A DNA stretch of 64,000 bases from Phorcus lineatus. Lineage: Eukaryota > Mollusca > Gastropoda > Trochida > Trochidae. Below the pieces are notes generated by a model, which was not told the origin of the DNA, did no database searches, and saw only the letters and a program-made list of their open reading frames with translations. Position 1 is the first letter of the stretch, and each line of letters begins with the position of its first letter. Where the stretch lies: contig OV121093.1 in NCBI GenBank assembly GCA_921293015.1, forward strand, positions 28,964,622 to 29,028,621, written 5' to 3'. The translations under genes and the position numbers were made by a program. This document shows positions 10,401 to 21,758 of the stretch, piece by piece.

Positions 10401-12946
10401 TCTGTGTGTGGCCCTGAATGAGCGTACAGTGTAATACATTTATGACAAGTTAATATGTGTTTGGAGTTATCACCCTGTTAATTTGATTTGTGTTAGTTAG
10501 AGCCATATTTTAACCCTCGTAACTCGTAACACAAGAAAACACAAAGTGTTGTTCCTTTCGAGATAAGTTATGGTATGATGTGAGTATGTGAAGTGTCAAC
10601 TATACAGAGTATGCATTTCTTATTCACAGTTTTAGCTAAGCTCTGTCATTTATATAGCGAGTTTATATGTGACTTTGGCGTCCTTATTCGACTTCTGCAC
10701 GCATAGTAATAAATAACAGGAAGTCATTCATTTGTTATTTGGGGTGAATGTGTGTGATGCTTTGAGTTTTTGTCACCATATACGTGCATTACTATTCAGT
10801 TTGTATTAAAGCCAAACTATGTATAATGAAAATAACAGTGCGTATCTTAGCTTTTTACAATGCTACTCCAATGTTTTTAGTTCAGTTCCATCCATGCTTC
10901 ATGTTACAATTATATTTCCCATCATATGAATCGGTTTAAAATAGATAACACCTAGAATGATTAAAAAGTGCTCACACAAAACTGACCGCAAGTGATTTTT
11001 GCTTGACCCATTGTTATTTCCTCTAAGATTATGGATAAACTTGTGAGTTGTAGTGGTCCTTTAAATAGATTTGTAATTAACTAATGATTTTTGTATGATT
11101 TTTTAAGAAATATTTGTATAAAGTCAGCCCTTTAAACTCCGAAAATAACCTTATATATATACTTCAATTGAAAACGTGATTGCTTCTTAAATGGACGATT
11201 TTAATCATGTAGTTTTTGAGAGAGTCGATTGTGAAAAAACTGCAAAAAATTCCAACACGGTCTAGTGTTATGTGATTCACACAGTTTAGTTATCAGACGG
11301 AAAAATCGTGTTTGTTCGAATTACACAAATGTCCAATAGTCCATGAAAAGATATGTTTAAGAGAAAGTTTTATCTGTAAAACATAACACCTTCGAGTGAT
11401 TTGATACATGAGTTTTGACATTACCGGTACTACCTTCATCAGCTATTTCATTCATGATTTCCATTCATAAGTTTTCGTTTCTAAGCACACGAAAAACAGG
11501 AATTTTCATAATATAATCGAATACAATTTATTTTTCCTTGTGGTTACATGCAAAAAATTTCTTTCCTTTAATAACTGAAATGTCCGTAAATAAATACAAA
11601 AACGATACAATCTAGGTTAAATAAGTAACAAAGTTAGGTCTGCTAGGTCTATCGGGACTCATGTAAACAAAGATGGCGTCACCCGTAAAAATCAATGATT
11701 TGGTCAAAATCTATGGAAAAGTTAATGGACGAGTTGTGAATGTTATTTGCCTTTGAACACTTTCATCATATATGTTGTCAAGACTTTTCAGGGGGAAAAG
11801 CAATTAAGTACCTACTGTAGATATAGACTTACTGTTTAGCCTATTGTCCAAGCCATTGTACAGTGACTTGTCATCTGATGAAGAATAGTTGCGATTGAAT
11901 GAAAAGCTTCTTTACCTGTTGACAGTTTTTGAGGCATAAATTTCAATGTTATTCCCTTTTGAGACCAAATGTTACGTGTGCCATTCAAAACGTGTCTTGT
12001 TCATCCGTTGTTTCAGAACAGTTCTCCACGTCACGACCCGCCTGGAGTGACAGCCGACTGGCGTTGAGCCGAGGTTTAGGTCATGTTTATCAGTTCCAAA
12101 TGATTTGTTACAGATTTGTAGCTGAAACCATGTCTTTAAATGAAATGAATTAAATATTTTTTGTTTTCAAGGCTCGTGACAAAGCAAAATTATTTCACTC
12201 AGGACATAAACTTGATATGAAAGGGGAAGCTCGCTTGATATCCTATAAATCAATAACTACAACTTCCTATTTCATTGTCCTTCTTTCCCATAATGTGCTC
12301 CGATGAACAGGTACTTGTAGAAGAAATACCACACTCGGTCTACGTCGTCAGTACTGAAGCGTTCGTAAAATATTACATTACACTTGACATTTCTCCCTGC
12401 ACACATTTCCCAAAACATGACCTCCAGCTTCTTGAACCTCGATACACTCGTTACTGAAATACTACTTAGTGTATCATCTGAAGAATGGTTACAATCTATC
12501 TGCAATGCTTCTTTAAACTTAACCCACTGCCTCATCAAACGTATTCACTACATGATGGAACTCGAACTAGATATGGTTAGCCTACTTGTTCAACATAACC
12601 AAAATTTTATCTTAAATGGCGAAAACATGCAAAGTCCTTGAATCCCATGTGCTAAAAATTCTTTTTCTACCATTTTTTACTTAGTTATGCAGATAATAAG
12701 AAAATGGTTTCCGTTCAACAACCAATGCTCGTTCGTCCTGGAATGATCGACCTACAAAAACACAGCCTAAGATTGACTGGACTACTGCACTGACCTGGAG
12801 TGATGGACATGAGTCTGTGTAACAAAAAGTCAGCTCCGCACAAAATGATTTTGTTAATTACTGAGAACGGCATGTCTTGGAACTATTGATGTCAAAATTT
12901 ACTCACCAGGATAAAAAGTTGAAATGAGCTTAATACATAATCTTTA
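10401..12946. other. Non-coding stretch with degenerate duplicated segments
   Basis: No gene was recognised. About 11830-12090 and 12440-12850 share a weak repeated pattern (ATCTGAAGAATGGTT..., AATGCTTCTTTA...) with each other and with 47690-48190. The open frames here have no family features and differ between the copies, so they are not called as genes. Confidence 0.5.
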
Positions 12947-13555
12947 CCCAGCAGGCAATCTGACGTTTTATCAACGTTAAAACGACGTCGCGTAGCAACG
13001 TTGAAATAACGTTGGCATTTGATTGGATTTGTAATTTGCGGACGTCGAAATCTGATGTTGTTTTGACGTTGAAGCCAAGACGTTGTATTGACGTTGAAAA
13101 GACGTGATTATGAAAATGTATGTTGTCAGTTCTGAACATAACTGAAAAAATTAAACCTGTTGAAAAATACCATATATCTTGTTAATTCTAATTAGAATAG
13201 GGACAGAGTTACCTCCCTTTATTGTGAAATTGAAAGAAATTAACTTTTATTTATCTAAATCCAATATTAATAACACCTTTAAATGTCAATGATAGCTTTT
13301 CGTTTTTGCATTTTTTATTTCATTCTTTAAAACAATACATAACTTATTTGATGTTATTAATAATAGTGAAATGTTATAAAATTAACCCATTGTCAGTTTT
13401 AAGTTGTTTTGATAACGTTGAGACAACGTCAAAAAACAACCAAATTTCAACGTCAGGAACCTAACATTGTTCCGACGTCGAACATTAGTTGATCGACGTC
13501 CTGACCTGAAATCAACCAAATTTCGACGTCGAAATGATGTCAGATGCCTGCTGGG
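12947..13555. mobile_element. Non-autonomous DNA transposon (MITE-like), TA-flanked
   Basis: The element is 609 bp with imperfect terminal inverted repeats: TTACCCAGCAGGCAATCTGA at the left and, read inward from the right, TTACCCAGCAGGCATCTGAC. If the flanking TA at 12945-12946 and 13556-13557 is the target duplication, the termini are CCCAGCAGGC...GCCTGCTGGG. The outer 150-200 bp on each side are packed with short AACGTTG and ACGTCG words in both orientations, and the centre is AT-rich. No transposase frame is present. The superfamily is not assigned. Confidence 0.85.
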
Positions 13556-14282
13556 TAATTACATCGTTCTTTATGCACAAGATCATTCCAAACACTGAAC
13601 ATTGGAGCTTTAAGAGTCTGTGATTGATTCAAGATTCATATCTTTGGAATAATTTTTGTGTATAGGTGTTTGATTTCATTAAATATCTGCATTTCATTTC
13701 ATTTGCGATTTTTCCTTACAACCACATCCAATGTCGTATGTCCTGCACTGCTCATCTGGTGGTGGCGTTATATGACTATCAGTTTTGCACAAATTGGTGT
13801 AACTATTTGCTGAAAAAGGCATATATTTGAGTTAAAACAATTCCTATCATTAGAAAAAAAATTCTGATGACCATGTCAAAAGAATAAGATAATAAGTTTC
13901 TTCTAGTGTTTAAATGTGAGTCCAACCAGAAATGAGTGTCAGAGGCAAAAAAGAGTGGACACACGTTTTGTCGTGGATACGTTTCTTGGCTTATTAAAAA
14001 GAGATATTTGACAAACTGATGTTTTAAATGTTGCTCAGATGTCCACGATGATATTTCTATTTCTATTGGAATCCTGACTCGTGTCATTGCTCTGTTAAAC
14101 GTTTATTTGGCTTGGGGTTTTGTTTTAAAATTCGTAGGTTGAAATCTGAAAACTGAAAACGGCTCTTCTTTACAGTGATCTTGACATCTTTGTCATCTTA
14201 AGTTTAATATTGTCAGGAAAGGGGATAGGCGGATGAAGATAAGACCAATTGTCGCCTTAAGCTGTGCAAGGCCACAGGACAA

Positions 14283-14545
14283 AAACTAGTGGAATCTGTT
14301 CACCGGATTCCTTCCGGATCCCAATGGATCCCAGCAAATTTGGGATCCGGTGCCGGATACCTCAACAGATTCCGGATCTGGCCCGATACCACTGGATACC
14401 TCACTGGATTCTTTCAAATGGGTATACTGAGATCCGGTACCGGATACCTCAATGAATCCAGGATCCGGCCAGACTCTCAATGTATACCTCACCGGAACCA
14501 GATTAGCAGACATTACAGGTATCCGGTGCCGGATACATGACCAGA
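14283..14545 (+). repeat. GGATCC/GGATACC-rich repeat, plus copy
   Basis: This stretch is built of degenerate short units around CCGGATCC, GGATACCTCA and CCGGTGCCGGATAC. It matches, in inverse orientation, 58756-58952: both share TAGTGGAATC, GGATTCCTTCCGGATCCCA and GCAAATTTGG in order. The open frames on both strands result from the repeat and are not genes. Confidence 0.75.
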
Positions 14546-14569
14546 TCCTGTCTCACTGCTAGGAGTAGT

Positions 14570-14880
14570 GTTTTGAAATGTCATTACAACATGAATATAA
14601 TTACATTGACCATGTCAATAAGCTTTCAAATAAACCCCTGCCACATCCTCAATTTTGGGTGTAGGATATATTTGTCTTAATTCTACAATCAGTACATTCT
14701 CAAAATTTAGATCCCTAGCATAATTTGTCTCTGGACAAATATGACAGAAGATTTTGAGTAACCTGCCTTCCCTATACAGGGCAGTCTGATGAGCTAAAAT
14801 TTATAACTACTGTGGTTATTTTTCACTTCAGATATAGACAAATTTCTCTGTGTTACCCACAGTGAAAAAACTAAAAATAC
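14570..14880 (+). repeat. Interspersed repeat, copy 1 (second at 56660-56945)
   Basis: The two copies share CATATCAATAAGCTTTCAAAT-like text, then ATCACTAGCATAATTNGTCTC, GACAGAAGATTTTGNGTAAC and GTCTGATGAGCTAA, in the same order and orientation. Non-coding. Here it follows the GGATCC-rich repeat directly, while at the right end the two are about 1.8 kb apart and in opposite relative orientation. Confidence 0.7.
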
Positions 14881-15770
14881 TTTACATTACTTGAAGCCTT
14901 AACCTTGAACCAATTTACTAGTACAAACATGCAGTTGCAAATATGACACTTTGAAATCACTGAACATCAAAACAGAAGCCATAAATTAAAGCAACATACC
15001 ATTTAGATAGTGAACAAATGTAACATTGTTATATTTTGGATCACACTAAAAGTACAATCTTTTTTTGCCTCTGTGTCAAGTTCTTAGATGAGTACTATTG
15101 ACAAAAACTTTCTCCACAAAAATTGTCATTCTCATTCTCCTAAAATATTCCTAGGTGAGGTATACATATACAGGTATACAAGAGTTTTCATATTCAATTG
15201 AACCTTTTAGTTTCAGAGAGCTAAGTAGAATATTCCACAATGGTATTCACACTTAAAGGCACAAGCTTGAGCACACAGAACAGAATCTGTCCGCCAAGTC
15301 ACATGGTACCTTGACCTCAATTAGATTGAAACGGAAAGTTTCTTAATGCAGCAATGTCTAAATGAATGTGCTCTTCGTGTGTGAGTCTAATTCGGAGATT
15401 GTATGCTCCTGTAACAGGTAACAGGGAAAAGGACCATGTACCTCTGCGTCTTCTGAATGTCCTTAATTTGATTCAATAGGCTAAACTGGAAGAACTGGCG
15501 ATGGACCATCATTTGGAATCTTGTAAGACTCGACTCTGAATGCTATTCTTTACATCAGACATTCATTCAGACACGTTTTTCACTTTGACAATACATGGAC
15601 AAAGTTTCAGTGTAGACATTTCCTGTTCTGTCAAAAAACTCACATCTTGATACTGATTAGTTAGGGCATCGTGGTTGCTTCATTGTGTTAATGAAAATAT
15701 AACCATAAGACATACCAAAATTTAGCAAAATTATCTGCTCAGAGTACAATAACCTATGTCAAGATTTTCC

Positions 15771-16140
15771 TATTTTCCCATCTCTTTTACGGTATTTATA
15801 ATGTCATTGTAGAGGTAAACCAATAATGGAACTTATATTCATATCAACATTAATTACCAAAGTCGTAAATACTAATTGCACTTACAACTCTCTGATCTCC
15901 CCTTGAAAATGTTTTGTTTTTCTTTTTAAAGGCATCTCTTGATATAGACCTTCTATTTCGCTACTCCTACAATTATAACAGCTACTGTGGAAAATCCTAC
16001 ACTTAGTACTTCAACTGTACCTTTCACTTCGACACCTCGGTACTGATGCACCAAACTCGACAGCGGAGATGACTCTGCATGAACTGCACGCTTTTCACGT
16101 GCTATTGATGTTTTATAACTGAAATAACGGTGTACATGTA
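15771..16140 (+). repeat. Duplicated non-coding block, right copy
   Basis: This is the counterpart of 6241-6650. It contains the ACTCTGCATGAACTGCACGC word and a CACGTGC core at about 16070-16105. No coding potential was seen. Confidence 0.6.
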
Positions 16141-16511
16141 TAACCTCAAATAGCTCGAGCAAAAATGAACCTTGGAGTTATTCAGGCTCCTCTCAAAGTA
16201 CTCTTTTGCCACGTGACTGTGCGAGCGTATTGTGTTTTTAGTACACAAATTTGCATGACTTTCGTTGTAAACGTACTGTCTTATGATGTTAAAAGATCAA
16301 CGTAAATATTAAATTATTTCCTGTCATGTTTTCATAATTTCTATACAAATGAATCGTCAGAGATCATCATATGATGATTTATGAAAGTATATAAAAATGT
16401 TCAATATCACATGTGATTGAAGAATACTAAGTTGTTTCATTTCAAATATTCAGTTGATAAACCACATTTTAACTCAAATCACCATGACAACAGACACATG
16501 TACCGACACTA

Positions 16512-16585
16512 TTGCACTGATTCAACTGCCTTCTGAAATTGACACGACCAGCACGTGCCGCATGCTTTTGACGTGTATCGGTATT
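16512..16585 (+). repeat. GCACGTGC-palindrome element
   Basis: The motif order is GCACTGATTCA, TGAAATTGACACGACC, AGCACGTGCCGCATGCTTTT, then GACGTG. It is closely related to 27670-27745 and more loosely to the copies at 6.5, 16.05, 20.85 and 23.97 kb. Confidence 0.55.
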
Positions 16586-16589
16586 TGTC

Positions 16590-18165
16590 GTAATTTAGAA
16601 AAATATCCCTCACTTATTTAGTCCAGTACACCCAATGGATACGATACCAAACCGATTTCTTAACCAGCCCGCAGAATAATAGATATACATAAGCTGCGTT
16701 ATGACAGGAAAGGGTTAAAACTACTATCCTTGCTTGTAGCCAACTGCGCTGACAACGGTTTACTTTTAAAAATTAAAGGCACTTGATCACCGTTATGTAG
16801 GTGATTTGAAGTAATTTTGTTTCACAAGGTTTTCTCTTTTAATTTTGGGAGAATTTCGTTCTAAAAGTATGCACATTAAGTTTGATCTCGAATTACCTTT
16901 ACATCATTTAGATTTCTGGTGTTGAATAACAGAAATAATGGAAGAACCAAAACCTGTTATCTTTCCGTCACAGTTTTTAACCATATTGCATATAGTTTAA
17001 GAAATAATAGATATTGAAATACATATATTATTAAAACATTTTAAGCAGATATGACAAGATTATAAAACTTGGATTTTGCCGTTAGTATTAACATTGTATA
17101 ATCTGAAACTTGAAACTGAAAAAAGAAACAAAAAATTGTATAAGATGTAAACATAAACAATCAAATAGCAATCTTGTTACATGAACAACACTTTAATACT
17201 CACCATTAACTATAAATTAGACCTCTAATGTAATAATATTTAGAAAGAAGTAAAATATAGACACCCACTGGAGTTGTGTTTGAAACTACCTCCCATTGAT
17301 AAAAAGAGAATCTTATTGCAAGGTGCTATCATTTTAACGGGCAGTAGCACACTTTTTGAAGATTTCTTACTAAAAATTTCCATAAGAAACATTTATCTTC
17401 TAAGTCTCAAAACAGCTCATTTCTCTTTATCAAACTTATCACCCGTGTCTGAGAAGGAAATAATCAAGTATCAAGCAAAATCCACTGGTGACCATTTTTG
17501 TGTGAACACCTCTAATCATTTGAGGTAAGGAAACGAGTTCGCATCCATCCGCTTAAACGATCATGGTACATTGGTTTTAAAACATTGTTATGATATTGGA
17601 AACAGTCTTTTCGTTTTCTTACAAATCAATTTTTTCATCTGAAAAAGCGTCCCCCTTAACACTGTGTAACAAAGAGGTGACCATGGGGCTTTGATGCTTT
17701 TTGAAGATTAAAACAACACGCAAACAAGTGCATTTAAGTTGACTGTCTTCTGTTGGATGAATTTTTTATCTTGAAAGTATCATGAAATTAGGTTTCTATG
17801 ATTTTGAGTAATTCCCTGTCTTAACAAACCAGGGCAATCATAGTCCTTGTTGTCCTTTTCTTCTATCTGCATAATAATTGTTTGAAGAATTTTATTTGGA
17901 GATAGTTGTATGTTTGACGAATGTTTGTATGTAACACGGTTAATTCCTTTAAAAATTTACTGATCTCACTCAAAAGTAGCATACCGACTCTAGTCGGATA
18001 GTAAAGACGTCAGTGTGAATGATTTCCGGCAAATTCAATCATGTAATGACGCCTCGTGAATCGTACAAATCAACCAATTAGAGTCGCGTATCCAGCACAT
18101 TCATTGTAGAATACGAAGTTGATATTAAAATCGATCGTTTAAATGATCAATGCCTTCAAAACGAG
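16590..18165. other. Non-coding stretch, nothing recognised
   Basis: The DNA is AT-rich. A single 84-codon open frame at 17274 has no Met-context, domain or splice support and is not called. No repeat family was recognised. Confidence 0.5.
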
Positions 18166-18169
18166 CCTG

Positions 18170-19130
18170 GTAAGTAAAACAAGTACAGATAGATTAAGAA
18201 CATGACTGTATGATAATGTACATCTGTAACTTGTGTGTGTAAATGTAGTGATTATATGTCTCCGCAGTGTAAATGCATATGTGGAGGAAATCAGAATATC
18301 GGAGCTCATATTACCGCACATGATTGCATAATATAGACCGAGGCCTTCCTCGGACATCACTTGACCCCACAAGCGGGTGCAGACAATGTTTGTGATAACA
18401 CGAATGTCGTGATACCTGATCGCGAGATAACACTAACATTATCACGTTCAGTTCTACAAAGCAAGGCTTATGTGAACATTGTCTTCCCACTTCTCATATG
18501 CTCATGTGCTATACATATAAACTTGTATTCAATTCAAGGGGTAACATTTTCTGTCACACAGACATATGTAACAAAAGAGATTTTGAGATCACCCCTCCCT
18601 GGAATTCGAACCCGGGACTTCGGGTCAGAGTCAGGCTGTCTACCGATTCAGCTAAAGTGATATACCTCTGACCAAAGCCTCTAGGAATGATTTTATCCAC
18701 CCTGCTACACATACATAACTGGATGACTTTCGTTTCAATTATTTCATTTTGATTTCTCAATGATTTATACCTGTTAAATAATGTCTATATATCAGTGCGG
18801 GGAACGCCTGTGTCTATCTTTAGCTCTTGGATTATAAGTGAACAATATTCTGAACTCACAACAGCGCATGTGATTGCGAGTCGAACCGAATCCTACCTAA
18901 AGAAACGAAATACCTGAGCCCCCAAAGACGGGTGTCTGACTGTGATATCACCGACTGTATCATGTTCAGTCGTGTACTGCAATGAAGTAAAGAGCATTAT
19001 ATTTCTTGGCGAGTATAGAGGTTATTCTTGTATGTTTAATTTGACTTTGAAATCATTTAGCTTTTATGTCTAGTAAGAAAAGAATCACAGCGGTTCGAAT
19101 TGCTGACTTAATACAAAGATAAAATAAATA
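18170..19130 (+). repeat. Segmental duplicon A, 5' part
   Basis: This aligns by eye with 35895-36825. Shared landmarks include GTGTGTGTAA, CCGCAGTGT, GAGCTCA, the tract GCGGGTGCAG (GCAGGTGCAG in the other copy), CGCCTGTGT, ACCGAATCCTACCTAAA, TGAGCCCCCA, CGGGTGT and TTGGCGAGTATAGAGGTTAT. A third fragment is at 59310-60290. Within this copy a tRNA-like SINE (18558-18705) is inserted that the other copy lacks. Downstream the homology runs, with gaps, to the propeller gene. Confidence 0.75.
18558..18705 (-). mobile_element. tRNA-derived SINE inserted in duplicon A
   Basis: On the minus strand there is a box A-like TAGCTGAATCGGTAGA and a strong box B, CGGGTTCGAATTCCA, 30-35 bases apart, without a complete cloverleaf. 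The insertion is absent at the matching site of duplicon B (about 36345-36365), where the flanking text is continuous. Confidence 0.6.
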
Positions 19131-19139
19131 TTCTGTATT

Positions 19140-20720
19140 TTTGCACTCGTTTATGTTGTATTGTCTCTATGTCTGGTTTTAATAGAACTGCACTTTGAAA
19201 TAGTCGGGGTGTCCGGTTTTCGATCATTGTTCAGCAACAGAAGTTTGTTCTCTATATAACAGTCCGAAATATTTCAAATTGGATTGCAATCGGTGATTTC
19301 AACACAAAAACGATGTTTATTTTGATTTTTCATCAGGTCAAATCAGCTTACTGAATCTCTGTGGATAAGATAATGACCGCGTGTGTAAGATGATCCACTA
19401 AATTCTCAAGTTAGGAAACACGGAGGAAAATACTTTCATTTTATTTGCTTACAGTTTTTAGAACTTGCAGTGAACACATTTTTTAAATTCAGAAAATTTG
19501 TTACATGGTGCGATTTGAAGTTTTGTAGCTTGCTTTAAAACTTCTGTTTTTCTATATAAACATTTCACGTGATAATGGCTGATATATTACCCACGCGACG
19601 CGCAATAATGATTCTCTCAGTACTACATGTGTTAACTTGAAAAGTACTTTTTAGGTTAACACAGTTTCTCAAATACTACTACAAAACTCATTATAATCAT
19701 TAGCGTTTAGACTTGTTACAAGATGTTCATCACCAGCAGATCTTAACCATCTATGATTATGGCGTTTTTATGTCAAGGCTTTAAATGCAAATGACTCACA
19801 ATATACCAATCACATCCATTTGGACAGCTTTTATCATCTTCACGTCATCCCATTAAACGCACTAGTGCACACCAATATTTCGTTAACACAACGATTGCAC
19901 AGATTCTGCATATCTCTCGATATTATTCAAGATCATCACTCAAGTAATCTACCTCGTAAGTTATTTAACGAATATTTACGTATTCAGGTAGTAAAGGTGA
20001 TATTTAAAGACCGGAAGTATTTAATGTTACGCTACAATAAATCCGCGTGAACTACGATATCGGAAATATTAAGATTTTGCTCATAACCAAAAAAGCGGAA
20101 ACGGCAGCCGCTTTGGTCAATCTAATAGCAATGCTAATGCTGTGTTATTAAATCGGTTTATGTACAACATTGCTTTCATAAAACATAATTCATTCTTTGG
20201 TCTCAGTTCAGAGTTTAGGAAAATTCAATAGCTGCTCATAATAATAGTTCAGCCGCGTTTAACTGTCTTTTAGATATCCGTTTTGTGCACAGCTAAACTT
20301 AGATTTTTCATATGTCCAAGCCGACAGCGGCTGTCTAAATTTTTTCATTGTTGACAGCAGGTCAATTGTAAAGAATTTTAAGTATTTCATTGCATCGATA
20401 GAAAGGTTAAGTGAATGCATAAGTCCTCTTAAACCTTAAAATATACAATTTAAACCGTAAAATCGTGCACTAGTGCCTTTAAAGTGAGCATGTCGGGTCA
20501 TTTACTGTGTTTTAACAGACACTGTGTTGAGAAACAAGAACATCTTCAGGATATGATACTCAACAATTACAAACTGTTGATAAAGTTATGTTTTGTAAAG
20601 GGTTGACTTCTGAAGATCAAGATTTTAATGGACCAAATGCGCCAAATCAGACTAAAGTGTGTTGATTTCCTCAACTTCAAAATCTTAATTTGTAAGCGCC
20701 GAACAATACCGTGAAATGTT
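19140..20720. other. Non-coding stretch, part of duplicon A with copy-specific insertions
   Basis: A short match to 37010-37130 is visible at 19785-19850 (ACCAATCACAT, TTCATCATC words). The remainder has no counterpart in duplicon B and no gene. TGTCCGGTTTTC at 19210-19221 is the inverse of the motif at 9626 and 52186. Confidence 0.45.
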
Positions 20721-20724
20721 TTGA

Positions 20725-21758
20725 TATGTTTCAGTGTGATTGACAGGCTGTAATTAACATTTTGTTCAACACTGCTCCTCGTGCACCACAGTTTGGTGTG
20801 AAAACATCATGAATAATTATTGACACGTTGCACCAATTGACCCGCCTTCTTCGTCGGCGATTTTGAGTCTTATTGATTTTGCACGTGTTGCATGCTTTTC
20901 ACGTGCGACTGGAAACACTCCGTTCTAATTGTTTCCCATTGCAAAACGATGTTTTTCAATCGTAAGACTTAGCTTACAACAACGTTACATGATTGAAGTG
21001 AAATGTTTTCTGAAAGCATAACTTGAAGCAAGCTTATGTTGATAAAATCAGTTTTGTGTATATCCTTATTTTCTTAACTAAGATAACAAAGTAAAAAATA
21101 CGACCATCTTAGTATTATGACACATGTGATTGAGTCGACATATTTCTTGCTCCAGATGAGGGTTACAAATAGAGGCGTCCGACTTCCATTCTCCAGTCAA
21201 CTCTCTGGTTTTTCGACTTCTTATCTAGAACTACTGACTCTGAAACTCTGTTTACTCAAACTCTGAAACTTTAACAATTGAGGATTATAATGCATAGAGT
21301 CTGTAACAATGTTTATACTAAATATCTCCGCCCTTTAGATGAATACAAAGATTGCACTTTAGGCAAGTGAAAAATACTTATTTACATAAAATTACCTTTA
21401 ATCATATAAACTTTGAAATAATTCAGTAATGAAAAGTTATGAGAATTAACTTGACAGCAAAAACGTGCCAAGTTAAATCCGTTTCTATTCAAAGGTAATG
21501 TTAAAATACCTGTCATTTCAGTATTAATATTTACTTAAGTTTTGCCGATGTCTTTTGATATAGCAATAGTCATTTATCGATTTCTTTCACAATTTTTGTA
21601 ATATGTGTTTGAATGACTTGAGTTAAACTCGACTGTATCAACACGTACACCTGTTTTGTTTAGTGAGTACATATTTTGTTTTGGGGTGTACATATTTTAC
21701 TGTGTAGGAGAAGGTTTATGATCCCGTAAGTCCCACATGACATCTTTTCTCAATTCAG
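20725..21758 (+). repeat. Duplicon A, segment upstream of propeller gene A
   Basis: This aligns with 37130-38245: AACACTGCTCCTCGTGC, TGGTGTGAAAACATCA, TTTTTCGACTTCTT, ACAAAGATTGCACTTT, ATAAACTTTGAAATA and GACATCTTT...CTCAATTCAGAA are in the same order. At about 20831-20912 it contains a GCACGTG...CACGTGC element of which copy B keeps only the first few bases. The block ends exactly where the open frame of propeller copy A begins. Confidence 0.75.

Noticed and set aside
14286-14540. Overlapping frames on both strands in the GGATCC-rich repeat
   Set aside because: The pseudo-palindromic repeat opens frames on both strands at once; the inverted copy at 58.8 kb does not keep them.
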